In this document: in pieces, positions 1 through 9,040 of the stretch
How the letters are laid out: each line of letters opens with the position of its first letter
How positions within the stretch are numbered: position 1 is the first letter of the stretch
NCBI GenBank assembly: GCA_018830285.1
Contig: JAHJSB010000002.1
Span: forward strand, 1-64,000
Length of the DNA stretch: 64,000 bases
Direction: 5' to 3'
Origin: Alphaproteobacteria bacterium
GTDB lineage: Bacteria > Pseudomonadota > Alphaproteobacteria > Caulobacterales > Hyphomonadaceae
Made by a program: the position numbers and the translations under genes
The notes under the pieces: generated by a model
The model's database searches: none
What the model was told of the DNA's origin: nothing
Seen by the model: only the letters and a program-made list of their open reading frames with translations

Positions 1-282
<282 letters not shown>

Positions 283-583
283 GTGTTGATCTGACGATCC
301 GTCCTTTGGAATAAGGACGGCAACTGTTGCTATATAAGCATCAAGTAATTGCGTTCTTTGACGAGAAACCCTTAGTCACAAAGACCAGGCCGAAACCTGA
401 TCGATGGAAAAAGAATTTTCTCAAGAAACGCATCCGTCGTGATCGTTTGGACCGTAGCCGAAGCTCGTGTCCGCTAGCCGTCACGCCGCCTGCGTTTCTC
501 TTCCTAATCTCTTACAATGTCAAACAGCTGGAACCGAAGTTCCGGTAGGCCATCCAGGGCGCTGCCCCTTCCGGAAGAGGCGG
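283..583 (-). other. rRNA operon leader (transcribed spacer upstream of 16S)
   Basis: About 300 nt between the inferred rRNA promoter and the mature 16S start, with no protein gene. It contains the block TTTGACATTG (complement of 515-524), followed by a purine-rich stretch and GAGAAACGC. To my recollection this arrangement recurs in alphaproteobacterial rRNA leaders, where boxA-like antitermination and RNase III processing signals lie. The role is inferred from position. Confidence 0.6.
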
Positions 584-612
584 CTTATATGGGCCACCCA
601 ACTCCCCGTCAA
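584..612 (-). promoter_or_regulatory. rRNA operon promoter (sigma-70 type)
   Basis: On the minus strand TTGACG (complement of 607-612) is followed after exactly 17 nt by TATAAG (complement of 584-589) and then a GC-rich discriminator GCCGCC. This is the best sigma-70-like match in the intergenic region and fits an rRNA promoter that is sensitive to the stringent response. Expected start of transcription is near 577. Confidence 0.75.
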
Positions 613-733
613 CACCCTTTTTTGCGTCTTCTGCAGTCTCCGTGTTTGACCACGTTTTCTACTGAATTTTGGCACAAATGAAATTGTCGACCGTTGTGAC
701 GGCCTGCAAAATCAGGCATTTCGAAGAACCGCA

Positions 734-763
734 TATATAGCCGCTGTTCGGGTGAAATATCAA
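734..763 (-). promoter_or_regulatory. possible second, upstream rRNA promoter
   Basis: On the minus strand TTGATA (complement of 758-763) is followed after 18 nt by TATATA (complement of 734-739). It points toward the rRNA genes and would be an upstream tandem promoter. The match is fair, and nothing but sequence supports it. The remainder of 613-918 is AT-richer than its surroundings, and I see no gene in it. Confidence 0.4.
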
Positions 764-918
764 GAACTATTTCACTTAATTAGCAGCCCGTCTGCGGGGC
801 CCGCTTTGGAAACCGTTAGGTCTCTGCAGCGGAGGCCGGGGAATACCCCCCTGATGCCGAAGCCGCAACCCCTTAAAACAGGGTTTCCGCAGAAAACGAC
901 ACTTTTGTTGCAATCAGC

Positions 919-1353
919 CTAGTATTGCGCGGACAGATACGACTTCATCGCCTCTGCTTCGGCTTCTGTTTCGGCAATTTTCCATTTCACCAGATCGCCG
1001 ATCGAGACGAATCCGATCAGGTTTTCGTTGCGCAGCACCGGCAAATGCCGAATCCGTCGGTCGGTCATCAGCTGCATCGCGTGATCAATCCGCATCGTGG
1101 AGGGCACCGTGACGACATCGCGGGTCATCGCGTCGCCCACTTTCATCTCGAGCGCGGCCTGACCGTGACGGGCAACCTGGCGCACGATATCGCGTTCAGA
1201 CAGGACGCCGATGATAGATTCACCGGAATCCAGAGCGACGACCGCCCCGATTCGGCGCAAATCCAGCACCTTGGCGGCGGCACCCAACGTATCGTCCGCT
1301 CCCACGGAGATGACTTCACGCCCCTTGTCGTTCAGAATCTGGTCAATTGTCAT
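919..1353 (-). CDS. CBS-domain protein
   Basis: A 144-residue cytoplasmic protein made of two CBS motifs: roughly residues 5-62 and 72-130. The first ends in the typical GVLSERDIVRQ and the second in GFVSIGDLVKW. Such stand-alone CBS pairs bind adenine nucleotides or NAD(H) and act as energy or redox sensors. The physiological partner cannot be told from here. I chose the ATG preceded by GGAGGA at a 7-nt distance, seven codons inside a longer reading frame. It reads away from the rRNA operon's upstream region; the next gene upstream is the rhomboid, also minus strand, 91 nt away. Confidence 0.88.
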   Translation of the reverse strand: MTIDQILNDKGREVISVGADDTLGAAAKVLDLRRIGAVVALDSGESIIGVLSERDIVRQVARHGQAALEMKVGDAMTRDVVTVPSTMRIDHAMQLMTDRRIRHLPVLRNENLIGFVSIGDLVKWKIAETEAEAEAMKSYLSAQY

Positions 1354-1444
1354 GTAACATCCTCCAAGCCTCAATCGGTGAGTCCGATTTATTTATGCAG
1401 TCAGGATACCATATCCGGCGCGCCGAATCGATCACGAACGCAAA

Positions 1445-2152
1445 TCAGGCCTCAACGCCTTGCCGGCGCCAGACGAGGAAGCGGAACACGAGGGCGCCGG
1501 CGACGTATCCACCGACATGGGCCTGCCAGGCGATTCCCGCCCCCAGCATGGACGGCCCGATGAAGGCCAGGACCAGGTTGGCGACCAGGAACACCACAGA
1601 ACCGGCTATGAAGGGCCGTGAGGCAAGACGCGGCTCTGCACCCTGCTGGGCCATCAGAACGACGGCTATAAGGCCCGACACGCCCCCGGACGCACCAATC
1701 GCCGGCTGCCCGATCGGATAGTTCGCGGCCAGGTGCGCCAACGAGCCGCCAGCCACGCTCATGAAGAACAGGAAGAGGAACATTTCGCCGCTCCGGTTGC
1801 GTCCACGCCCACGGGTCCGTTCCAGGTATTCGTAAACCGGCTTGCCGACGCCGAGCAGCATGGCCGCGTTCAGGCCGACATGGACCCAGTCGCTGTGAAC
1901 GAACGCAATCGTGAGGACCGGCGCGATGGCTGCGATGGTATTTGAATAGGGCTCGGACGCTCCCGGCGGCAGGCTGGCGCCCAGCCACCCCCAGAACCGG
2001 TCGGGGATCAGCGCGACGTTCCACAGCAACGCGTCCTGCAGTCCGGTGCTGAGCAACACCCTCCCCCCATGCGCGGCCAGCAGGACCAGCGCCAGCGCCG
2101 TCACCCAGGGCGGCGCATTGATGATGGGCGGACGTCCGGGATTGCGGGCCAT
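1445..2152 (-). CDS. rhomboid-family intramembrane serine protease
   Basis: A 235-residue multi-pass membrane protein with the rhomboid active site. HxxxN is at His91/Asn95 (HVGLN), the nucleophile motif GASGGVSG puts Ser at 155, and the catalytic His212 lies in AHVGGYVAG. This Ser-His dyad cleaves transmembrane substrates within the bilayer. About six hydrophobic segments are visible. The ATG has AGGAGG five bases upstream. The motif shows GASGGVSG where many active rhomboids have GASGAxxG, which is still compatible with activity. The substrate is unknown and no likely client lies adjacent. Confidence 0.9.
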   Translation of the reverse strand: MARNPGRPPIINAPPWVTALALVLLAAHGGRVLLSTGLQDALLWNVALIPDRFWGWLGASLPPGASEPYSNTIAAIAPVLTIAFVHSDWVHVGLNAAMLLGVGKPVYEYLERTRGRGRNRSGEMFLFLFFMSVAGGSLAHLAANYPIGQPAIGASGGVSGLIAVVLMAQQGAEPRLASRPFIAGSVVFLVANLVLAFIGPSMLGAGIAWQAHVGGYVAGALVFRFLVWRRQGVEA

Positions 2153-2253
2153 GCAGCCTCCTGAGGGGAATCACACTTCCCTCTATATAGACACGGTCGC
2201 GCATAATGGCAGGCTGCGCCTGCGCCGGGCCGGAGAATTCGGTCGCTGAATGC

Positions 2254-2283
2254 AAAAAGCCCCGCCGCGAACGACGGGGCTTT
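2254..2283 (-). terminator. intrinsic terminator downstream of the TonB-dependent receptor
   Basis: A strong hairpin with arms AAAGCCCCG and CGGGGCTTT. On the minus strand it is followed by a T run (GGCTTTTTGC). It sits 25 nt after the receptor stop codon and separates that gene from the rhomboid gene. Confidence 0.85.
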
Positions 2284-2307
2284 CTTCAATGTACTCGCTG
2301 GCCGGAC

Positions 2308-4911
2308 CTAGAACGCCTTACGAACGGTAACGCCGTACGTCTTGGGCTGGCTCGGATAGCCGCTGATCGATCCGCTTTGCGCCGTGGTCGGGAATGCCAC
2401 TGTGACGTACTCATCATCAAAGATGTTGCGTCCCCAGAATGTAACGCCCAGGCCGCCTTCGGTCGTGAAGCCGGCTGACGCATTCCACGTGCTGATTTCG
2501 TGCTGGTCGTTGATGAGCGCCTGATTGGCCGGATCATCGAAATAATCCGTCGGGCTCTCATACTGCCAGTCGGCCCGCACGAATGCCGCAAGCGACTTCA
2601 CGTCGAAGCTGTAGGTCGCCGAGGTCGACGTCGCTGTTTCCGGGATGTCGTACGGCTTCTTGCCGGACAGATCGAGTTCGTTCGATGCCGACAGCGGCAG
2701 GTTCGGGTCGATTCGGATACCCGTGCTGGTGAAGTCGTCATACACCGGATCCTGGAACGTCCCTGCAAACGTGAGCAGCAGGTTGTTGGTCACGTTCCAT
2801 GATGCGTCCACTTCGAGGCCTTGGGTCGACTGCTTGCCGGCATTGGTCAGGTTGAAGCCTGTGCCGGAGAAGGTGTTCGACTGGAACCCTTCGATGCTCT
2901 GATCGAACAGGGCGACGTTCACCGCGAACGAATCATAGGCCAGTTTCGCGCCGACTTCGAAGACAGTCGCGTCTTCCGGTCCGGCAAATCGCGTACCGAT
3001 CGTCAGGTTGTTGACGGCAAGCCCCGCATCGCGGATCGCCGAGGATCCCGGGCTGGTAACGGGAGACCCGGGCGTGAAGTCGCTCGAGAATGGGCGGCTG
3101 TCGCGCGAGAGGTTCCAGGACGTCGCCTTGAAGCCCGTACCATACGACCCATAGAGGTTCAGGTTGTCGGTCGCATCATAAGCCAGCCGGAACGTGTAGG
3201 TCAGCTGGTCATCCTTCGAATGGCCATCTTCCACGGTATTCGGGAAGTCCAGGAAGGGCGGCAGGAACTGAAGGGGCTGGAGACCGAGCAGTGGGTTCGT
3301 TGCGGGATCCTGTACGCCTGCCTGGATCGCGGCAAAGGCGAGTGGGTTGGCACCCGCAAAGGCGGCGACCTGCGCCGGATCGGTCGCATCGACACTGTAG
3401 CTCGCCAGCGTCTGCGCGAAACCGATAGCAACAAGATCGAGCCCCGAGAACACATCAGTGCTCACGATGTTGCCGTAGGCATCCTTCTCGTCCTCGGTAT
3501 AGTTGAGGCCGACCGTCGCCGTCAGGCGGTCCGTGGCATGCCAGTCGACCGTGCCGAAGATCGACCAGGCCGAGTTGTCCTGACCGAACTCTTCGGTGAG
3601 GCCTTGTCCCGCCTGCCCGAAGACAAGCCCGACAGGCAGGCTAAGCGCGCCTTCGACCAGATCCAGCGCACCGCCGGACAGGAAGTCTGCATAGCCGCGG
3701 AAGTCCGCGCCATAATAGATTTCATTCTTGATCGCGACGGTTTCATCGAAATAGAAGCCGCCGACCATCCAGTCGATCGGGCCCTCGCCGGTCGACGTGA
3801 GCCGGACTTCCTGCGTGAACGTCTCGATGTCGGTCGCATTATAGTTCCGGCTGAGCAGGTCCGCGCTCGTGAAGTCAGAATCGGCATTCTGCTCAAGATC
3901 GGACTCGCGATAGGCTGTGATCGACGTGAGCGTCATGTTGCCAAGGTCGAAATCGCCCTGGAGGGACAGGCCGCCATTATCGATATTGTTGGTTGAGCCA
4001 AAATTGTACGCCACTTTGTAAGACGTTGGATCTTCGGGCACGATCTGGCCGCCGAGCGCGTTGACAATCGCCCCCGTCGGGCCGTTCACCACATTCGCAG
4101 CGGCGCAGCACAGCTCGTCGATCGTGTCATAGTCGCCGATCAGGCGGAACGACATGTTTTCAGTCGGTTCGAACAACAGCTCGCCGCGCAGGCCGTAGCG
4201 GTTGCGCTCATTGGTGTCCTGGCCCGTTCCGATGTCTTCGATATAGCCGTCGCGCGTATTATAACTGCCGCCCAGGCTGAACGCGAGCGTGTCGCTGATC
4301 GGTCCGGTGACATAGGCCTTGGCGCGGTAGCCGTTGTAATTACTGACAGTGCCTTCAACATTTCCGCCGAGTTCGAAGGACGGCTTCTTGGTGATCACCG
4401 AGATGACACCGGCCGAGGCATTCTTTCCGAACAGCGTCGACTGAGGACCGCGCAGCACTTCGACGCGCTCGATATTCGGCAGGTCCGAAATCTGCGACGC
4501 CGAACGCGAACGGTACACGCCATCGATGAACACACCGACCGAGGGCTCGATGCCCGCATTGTTCGCGCCGTTGCCAAAGCCACGGATTACGAAGTTCGTA
4601 TTGGACGACGACTGGAGCTGGCCGACGCTAAGCGATGGCACAAGCGACTGGAGATCATTGAGATCGAGAATTTGGGCTTTCGCGATGACGCTTTCATCAA
4701 CCACCGAAACGGCGACCGGGACGTCCTGGAGCGTTTGCTCCCGCTTCGTCGCCGTGATCGTCACGGTCTGCAGCGTACGCGGTGATTCGTCGTCTGCTTC
4801 CTGCGCAATGGCGGGCAGAGCGGCGCTCGCAATGGCCGCAAAGCCCACGCCAAGGCAAAGGGCGGTTTTCAGATTCGGACGCGCAGGGGCGCGTAAAGGT
4901 GTCTTGGACAC
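2308..4911 (-). CDS. TonB-dependent outer-membrane receptor
   Basis: An 867-residue outer-membrane transporter precursor. A signal peptide covers about residues 1-36 (cleavage near AIAQ/EA), a TonB box-like TVTITATKRE follows, then a plug domain (DVPVAVSVV, VLRGPQSTLFGKNASAGVI) and a long beta-barrel. The barrel ends in an aromatic C-terminal Phe, the usual BAM signal. The plug and barrel style is that of the large alphaproteobacterial receptors of unknown ligand (siderophores, saccharides or hydrophobic compounds). No periplasmic binding protein or ABC transporter lies next to it, so the substrate is not assigned. Translation starts at GTG, with GGGAG nine bases upstream. A terminator follows the gene. 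Confidence 0.93.
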   Translation of the reverse strand: MSKTPLRAPARPNLKTALCLGVGFAAIASAALPAIAQEADDESPRTLQTVTITATKREQTLQDVPVAVSVVDESVIAKAQILDLNDLQSLVPSLSVGQLQSSSNTNFVIRGFGNGANNAGIEPSVGVFIDGVYRSRSASQISDLPNIERVEVLRGPQSTLFGKNASAGVISVITKKPSFELGGNVEGTVSNYNGYRAKAYVTGPISDTLAFSLGGSYNTRDGYIEDIGTGQDTNERNRYGLRGELLFEPTENMSFRLIGDYDTIDELCCAAANVVNGPTGAIVNALGGQIVPEDPTSYKVAYNFGSTNNIDNGGLSLQGDFDLGNMTLTSITAYRESDLEQNADSDFTSADLLSRNYNATDIETFTQEVRLTSTGEGPIDWMVGGFYFDETVAIKNEIYYGADFRGYADFLSGGALDLVEGALSLPVGLVFGQAGQGLTEEFGQDNSAWSIFGTVDWHATDRLTATVGLNYTEDEKDAYGNIVSTDVFSGLDLVAIGFAQTLASYSVDATDPAQVAAFAGANPLAFAAIQAGVQDPATNPLLGLQPLQFLPPFLDFPNTVEDGHSKDDQLTYTFRLAYDATDNLNLYGSYGTGFKATSWNLSRDSRPFSSDFTPGSPVTSPGSSAIRDAGLAVNNLTIGTRFAGPEDATVFEVGAKLAYDSFAVNVALFDQSIEGFQSNTFSGTGFNLTNAGKQSTQGLEVDASWNVTNNLLLTFAGTFQDPVYDDFTSTGIRIDPNLPLSASNELDLSGKKPYDIPETATSTSATYSFDVKSLAAFVRADWQYESPTDYFDDPANQALINDQHEISTWNASAGFTTEGGLGVTFWGRNIFDDEYVTVAFPTTAQSGSISGYPSQPKTYGVTVRKAF

Positions 4912-5316
4912 TCAGTATTCTCCCTAGGATTTTGTATTCAAGTTTGAGAGGAAGCCACGAGATTCGCGGCAGCGGATAGGCAACGGTACGCGCAGGACTA
5001 ACGGAGACGTAATTCTACGCAAGACCTCCACCGCAAAATTTCCGCCCTGACGCCGGGTCCGCAGCAGAGCGCCGCTGCCAGGTCTCCCGGCATCCATCCT
5101 GTTTGGGTCACTGACGTGTTTCGACTTGGTACGATCTGGCACATTCATGCCGCCTGGGCTGGCACCCATGCCGCGTGCGCAATCCCTTTGAGGCGAATTT
5201 CGCGCCCGCGACGCCTGCTTTTCCCCAGACACATGACCCTGCATCTGGAATGGATATTGCGAATGCCTGTGCTGGACGGTTCGGAGCGGACCAAATCATT
5301 ATGGAGACAGCCTGTC
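4912..5316. other. 405-nt intergenic region with a B12-box-like element
   Basis: Divergent intergenic region between the receptor (minus) and the PAS_5 gene (plus). No convincing protein gene. On the minus strand, i.e. in the receptor's upstream region, positions 5077-5091 read GCCGGGAGACCTGGC. This resembles the B12 box of cobalamin riboswitches, and a small GCAG/CTGC hairpin follows it. The other conserved cobalamin-riboswitch blocks are not recognisable, so it is recorded only as a candidate. Confidence 0.35.
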
Positions 5317-5868
5317 ATGCAAGACCGGTCGATACACCCAAACACCCGGATTCTGATCGACGCATGGCGCCGGATGAGCCGAGGGCAGGACACGAATGCG
5401 GTCGACGACCCGCGTGTGGCTGAACACCCGGACCTGATCACGCAATTATTTGTCGTGCAGCACAGCAAGGACAATGGCTGGCGCTTCCGCACCGCTGGAC
5501 AGGGCCTGTCCGACCTGCTCGGTCGCGACCTGACCAATCACGATTTCCTCGAACTCTGGAGCGGTCCCGACCGGTTCATGATGACGCATTTCATGGAAGC
5601 GATTCGCTATGATGGCGCCCCCGGCATCGTCCGCGGCCGCGGCGAAACCCTGGCTGGCCAGCGCGTTGAAGTCGAGATCACGCTGATGCCGCTGGTGCGC
5701 CCGGGCGGCCGGACCGACACGCCCCGCCTCCTCGGCCTGTACCAGACGCTCGGTGGCGAACCCATGCTGAAAGGGCGTCCGATCTGGCGTCACCGCATCT
5801 CGATGCTGGTGCCGCCCGATACCCGGATCGAAGGCCCGCAATTGCGCCTCGTCACCACGAACGCCTGA
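5317..5868 (+). CDS. PAS_5-family protein
   Basis: A 183-residue soluble protein with the layout of PAS_5 (PF07310) proteins, common in Alphaproteobacteria. It has an N-terminal helix ILIDAWRRM, then QLFVVQHSKDNGWRFRTAGQGLSDLLGRDLTNHDFLELW, a helix containing DRFMMTHF, and a beta-sheet with VEVEITLMPLVRP. PAS_5 proteins lack an obvious catalytic domain and are thought to sense or bind a ligand or membrane component; the function is not established. I chose the internal ATG with GGAG about ten bases upstream, because the residues before it do not look like coding sequence. Its stop is two bases from the converging GMC gene. Confidence 0.8.
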   Translation: MQDRSIHPNTRILIDAWRRMSRGQDTNAVDDPRVAEHPDLITQLFVVQHSKDNGWRFRTAGQGLSDLLGRDLTNHDFLELWSGPDRFMMTHFMEAIRYDGAPGIVRGRGETLAGQRVEVEITLMPLVRPGGRTDTPRLLGLYQTLGGEPMLKGRPIWRHRISMLVPPDTRIEGPQLRLVTTNA

Positions 5869-5870
5869 CC

Positions 5871-7505
5871 TCAGGCTGGCGTGAGGCTTTCCTCACGCGC
5901 CAGGGCTGGTCTTCCCAGCATCATGTCGGCGGCTTTCTCAGCCACCATGATCGTCGGCGCGTTCGTGTTTCCGCCGACCAGTGTCGGCATCACCGACGCA
6001 TCGACGACACGCAGCCCGTCCACGCCGCGCACACGCAACTGGCCATCGACCGGGCTCGCATCGCTCGTCCCCATCGCGACCGTGCCGACAGGGTGATAAA
6101 TCGTCTCCCCGGTCCGGCGGATGAAAGCGTCGATATCCTCGTCGGTCACGACACTCGCTCCCGGCATGATCTCGGAACCGCGCAGCGCATTCAGCGCCGA
6201 CTGGCCACACACATCCCGCACCATTTTGACGGCCTCGCGCATCGCCCGGCGGTCTTCCTCCGCCGCGAGGTAGTTGGGGTCGATGGCCGGATGCGCGAAC
6301 GGATCGGCCGACGCGAGGCAAATCGTGCCTCGGCTTTCGGGACGCAGCTGGCAGGCATGGACGGTAAAACCGTCCTTCTTTGGATCGTGATTGCCATGGT
6401 CCATCATGATCGCATTCACCAGGTGCAACTGGATGTCCGGCATCGACAGGCCTTCGCGTGAATTGATGAACGCGCCCGCCTGCAGGAAATTGTCCGCCCC
6501 GGCACCAGTCTGGTTGAAGAGATACCGCAGACCCACGCCGAGTTTCTTGAGACCCTTCTGCTGCGAATAGGCCGACACGGGCTGGGTCATCTCGTGGATC
6601 ACCGTCACGTCCAGGTGGTCCTGGAGGTTCTGGCCGATACCGGGCGACTTCACCTTCGCCTTGATGCCGAACCGGTCGAGATGTTCCGGATTGCCGATGC
6701 CCGACAGCATCAGGATTTGCGGCGACTGGACAGCCCCGGCGCAGACAATGACTTCCTTGTCAGCCTGGATCACCTGGGCCAGCGCGCCCTTGCCTTCGAC
6801 AACTTCAACACCCGTCGCGCGCCCGTTCTCGATCAGCACGCGCGTCACCAGCCCGGTCGAGATGACCGTCAGGTTGGGCCTGACGCCCTCGATCGGGCGC
6901 AGGTAGCCGTATGAGGCACTCCAGCGCTCGCCCTTGTGGATCGTGCGCTGGTAACGGCCGAAGCCTTCTTGCTGGGCGCCGTTGAAATCATCGGTGAGCT
7001 TGAATCCCGCCTGTTCGCCGGCCTGCACGAAGGCCCGGTAGATCGGGCTGGACATCGGGCTTTCCGAGACGCGCAGCGGTCCGGCCCCGCCATGGAACGT
7101 GCTATCGCCGGATTCGTGGGCTTCCGAGCGTTTGAAATAGGGCAAGACGTCGGCATAGCTCCAGCCTGTCAGGCCCATCTGGGACCATTGGTCATAATCG
7201 CCCGCATGCCCGCGAATATAAACCATGCCATTGATCGAGGACGATCCGCCCCAGCCCTTGCCCCGGGGCCAGTAGAGCTTGCGTCCGTTCATGTGCTTCT
7301 GGGCTTCGGTATGGAAGCCCCAATTGTGGTCATTGGCCTGCTTGATCAGGCTGCCGACACCGGCCGGCATCCGGATCATCAGCGAATTGTCTTTCTTGCC
7401 CGCTTCAATCAGGCAGACCTTGATGGCGGGATCAGCCGACAGGCGGTTCGCCAGCGTGCACCCGGCGCTACCGGCGCCAACGACGACATAATCATAAGTT
7501 TCCAT
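5871..7505 (-). CDS. GMC-family FAD-dependent oxidoreductase (choline dehydrogenase-like)
   Basis: A 544-residue flavoprotein. The N-terminal dinucleotide fold YDYVVVGAGSAGCTLANRLS binds FAD. GMC signature regions follow (GKGWGGSSSINGMVYIRG, then GAVQSPQILMLSGIG), and the C-terminal active-site His/Asn pair is in YHPVGT and GGNTNAPTIM. It oxidises an alcohol to an aldehyde or ketone; choline dehydrogenase, alkyl alcohol dehydrogenase and glucoside oxidoreductases share this layout. No betaine genes are adjacent, so choline is not implied. The chosen ATG begins METYDYVVVG; a longer frame upstream has no ribosome site. A perfect 8-bp hairpin, GCGTGAGG/CCTCACGC, overlaps the last codons and could end transcription. 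Confidence 0.92.
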   Translation of the reverse strand: METYDYVVVGAGSAGCTLANRLSADPAIKVCLIEAGKKDNSLMIRMPAGVGSLIKQANDHNWGFHTEAQKHMNGRKLYWPRGKGWGGSSSINGMVYIRGHAGDYDQWSQMGLTGWSYADVLPYFKRSEAHESGDSTFHGGAGPLRVSESPMSSPIYRAFVQAGEQAGFKLTDDFNGAQQEGFGRYQRTIHKGERWSASYGYLRPIEGVRPNLTVISTGLVTRVLIENGRATGVEVVEGKGALAQVIQADKEVIVCAGAVQSPQILMLSGIGNPEHLDRFGIKAKVKSPGIGQNLQDHLDVTVIHEMTQPVSAYSQQKGLKKLGVGLRYLFNQTGAGADNFLQAGAFINSREGLSMPDIQLHLVNAIMMDHGNHDPKKDGFTVHACQLRPESRGTICLASADPFAHPAIDPNYLAAEEDRRAMREAVKMVRDVCGQSALNALRGSEIMPGASVVTDEDIDAFIRRTGETIYHPVGTVAMGTSDASPVDGQLRVRGVDGLRVVDASVMPTLVGGNTNAPTIMVAEKAADMMLGRPALAREESLTPA

Positions 7506-7583
7506 GGAATGCGGCTCCGGCCCCGGGTGGATAATGAATGACGCGTCCGGAACCCGTGTTCCGGCCTGCCTCTGCAACACTTT

Positions 7584-7615
7584 GTGAACCTAAAACGCCT
7601 AAGTAAAGCGTTCAC
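7584..7615. promoter_or_regulatory. nested inverted repeat between divergent genes
   Basis: GTGAAC (7584-7589) and GTTCAC (7610-7615) form an outer inverted repeat around an inner one, AACGC (7594-7598) and GCGTT (7608-7612). It lies between the divergent GMC and PilZ genes, where an operator could serve either. No regulator is adjacent and no family motif is recognised. Confidence 0.3.
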
Positions 7616-7657
7616 GGTGGGACAAGCGCGGGAATTCCGGGCTTTCGGGAGCAGTTT

Positions 7658-8248
7658 ATGACCGGTCCGCGCAGCTCAACGGTCAGCACCAGTCCGCTGG
7701 TAAATCCTGACAAGGACCGGCGCCTCCACAAGCGTGTTGCCCTGAGTATTGCCGGACGCGTCCTCGATGACGACGGCATCGACCACGAGATGACGACAAT
7801 CGACATTTCCTGCTCCGGAGCGATGATCCGGTCGGAGCACCGCCCGGAAGCCGGCGCCCAGGTAATCTGCTATTTCAACGAGCTTGGCCGCGTCGCCGCG
7901 ACGGTCATCCGCGCAACGCCGACCGGCTTTGCCGCGCATTTCCGGATCGTGCAGCACAAGCGCGAAAAGCTGGCCGACCGCCTGACCTGGCTTCTCAACA
8001 AGGACAGGCTCGATCTCACCGATGACCGCACCGGTCAGAGGACCGCCGCCGGCGGGCCTGCCCTGCTGACGCTTGATGACGGGCGCGAGATCAAGTGCCG
8101 CGTCCTCGACATATCGCTCACCGGTGCCAGCTTCGAGGCCGAACGCGCGACACCCATGGTGGGCGACACGGTATTTGCCGGCAATGTGCGCGGCGAAGTC
8201 GTCCGCGTGACCGGCAAGACGTTCGCAATCCGCTACCTGCGCAAGTAA
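7658..8248 (+). CDS. tandem PilZ-domain protein (c-di-GMP binding)
   Basis: A 196-residue cytoplasmic protein with two PilZ-type barrels. The first (about 20-95) has RRLHKRVAL, fitting the RxxxR switch, and IDISCSGAMI, fitting (D/N)xSxxG. The second (about 125-196) keeps VLDISLTGASF but lacks a clear RxxxR arm, so only the first barrel is likely to bind c-di-GMP in the standard way. Such proteins transmit c-di-GMP levels to motility, stalk or surface functions. An EAL phosphodiesterase elsewhere in this window could act on the same messenger, though no direct link is shown. It converges on the carbonic anhydrase gene five bases away. Confidence 0.85.
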   Translation: MTGPRSSTVSTSPLVNPDKDRRLHKRVALSIAGRVLDDDGIDHEMTTIDISCSGAMIRSEHRPEAGAQVICYFNELGRVAATVIRATPTGFAAHFRIVQHKREKLADRLTWLLNKDRLDLTDDRTGQRTAAGGPALLTLDDGREIKCRVLDISLTGASFEAERATPMVGDTVFAGNVRGEVVRVTGKTFAIRYLRK

Positions 8249-8253
8249 CCCGA

Positions 8254-8784
8254 TCAGTCGATGCGTTTCGCGCTGTCGCGGTGCTTCTTCCAGTTCTCGA
8301 CATAGTGCAGCGCCGACATTTTCAGCATCTGGACCTGCGGCTCCGACAGCGTCTTCACCACTTTGCCCGGCGACCCCATGACCAGCGAATTGTCGGGGAT
8401 CTCCTTGCCCTCGGGAATCAGCGTGTGCGCCCCGATGATACAATTCTTCCCGATCTTCGCATTGTTGAGGATGGTCGAGCCGATGCCGATCAGAGTCTCG
8501 TCGCCGATCGTGCAGCCATGCAGCATCACCATATGTCCCACCGTCACGTCCCGGCCGATGGTCAGCGGCGCGCCGACATCGGTGTGCAGCACGCTGCCAT
8601 CCTGGATATTGGTGTTCTCGCCGATCGTGATCGGGTCATTGTCGCCGCGCAGGACGGCACCATACCAGACAGAGGCGTTCTCCTTCAGGATCACGTTGCC
8701 CATAACTTGGGCATTTTCCGCCACCCAGTAGTTTCCGCTTGCCGGCAGCTGGGGTCGGGCCTCTCCGATCTGGTAGATTGCCAT
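8254..8784 (-). CDS. gamma carbonic anhydrase-like protein (left-handed beta-helix)
   Basis: A 176-residue hexapeptide-repeat protein of the gamma-carbonic anhydrase/YrdA/PaaY group. Repeats run from about residue 18 to 145, with the metal-site segments [35 protein letters not shown] and the following helix. Three His residues of the usual zinc/iron site appear ([15 protein letters not shown]). These trimers reversibly hydrate CO2 or are related hydrolases or metal-binding proteins. The chosen start MAIYQIG has AGAGGA upstream; an ATG six codons earlier is possible. It stands alone on the minus strand. Confidence 0.88.
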   Translation of the reverse strand: MAIYQIGEARPQLPASGNYWVAENAQVMGNVILKENASVWYGAVLRGDNDPITIGENTNIQDGSVLHTDVGAPLTIGRDVTVGHMVMLHGCTIGDETLIGIGSTILNNAKIGKNCIIGAHTLIPEGKEIPDNSLVMGSPGKVVKTLSEPQVQMLKMSALHYVENWKKHRDSAKRID

Positions 8785-8982
8785 GATGATTCGTCCTCTC
8801 ATTTCGCCTGCGGAATATCGCTTAAAGGGTTTGATAACCCTGCTAGAGTTTAATCAACAACAGATTCGGACGTGGAGACGGTCATAAACAGGCCCAGTCG
8901 CACCTCGCCGCCGGGACCGAGTGTTTCCGGACTGGCCACGCCGCCCACAGGGCGGTCCCCCCATCTGCCCCCGTTTTTCGCC

Positions 8983-9015
8983 AAGCCGTCCGCAATTCTG
9001 CTGACGGCTTTTTTT
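8983..9015 (+). terminator. intrinsic terminator inside the phoH leader
   Basis: AAGCCGTC (8983-8990) pairs with GACGGCTT (9003-9010), with a run of seven T at 9009-9015, reading on the plus strand. It ends only 25 nt before the phoH start codon and no plus-strand protein gene precedes it. It therefore terminates either a short leader or small RNA, or acts as an attenuator for phoH. Another small hairpin, CCGCCC/GGGCGG, precedes it at 8941-8955. Confidence 0.7.
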
Positions 9016-9040
9016 CTGCCTGGAACCAAGGAGTCCTCCC

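Noticed and set aside
327-649. Short protein frames in the rRNA leader
   Set aside because: They lie in the transcribed leader of the 16S gene on the other strand, with no ribosome site or family similarity.
7584-7615. EcfG promoter in the GMC-PilZ space
   Set aside because: GTGAACC and CGTT are present but 19 nt apart, too far for EcfG. It is kept only as an inverted repeat.
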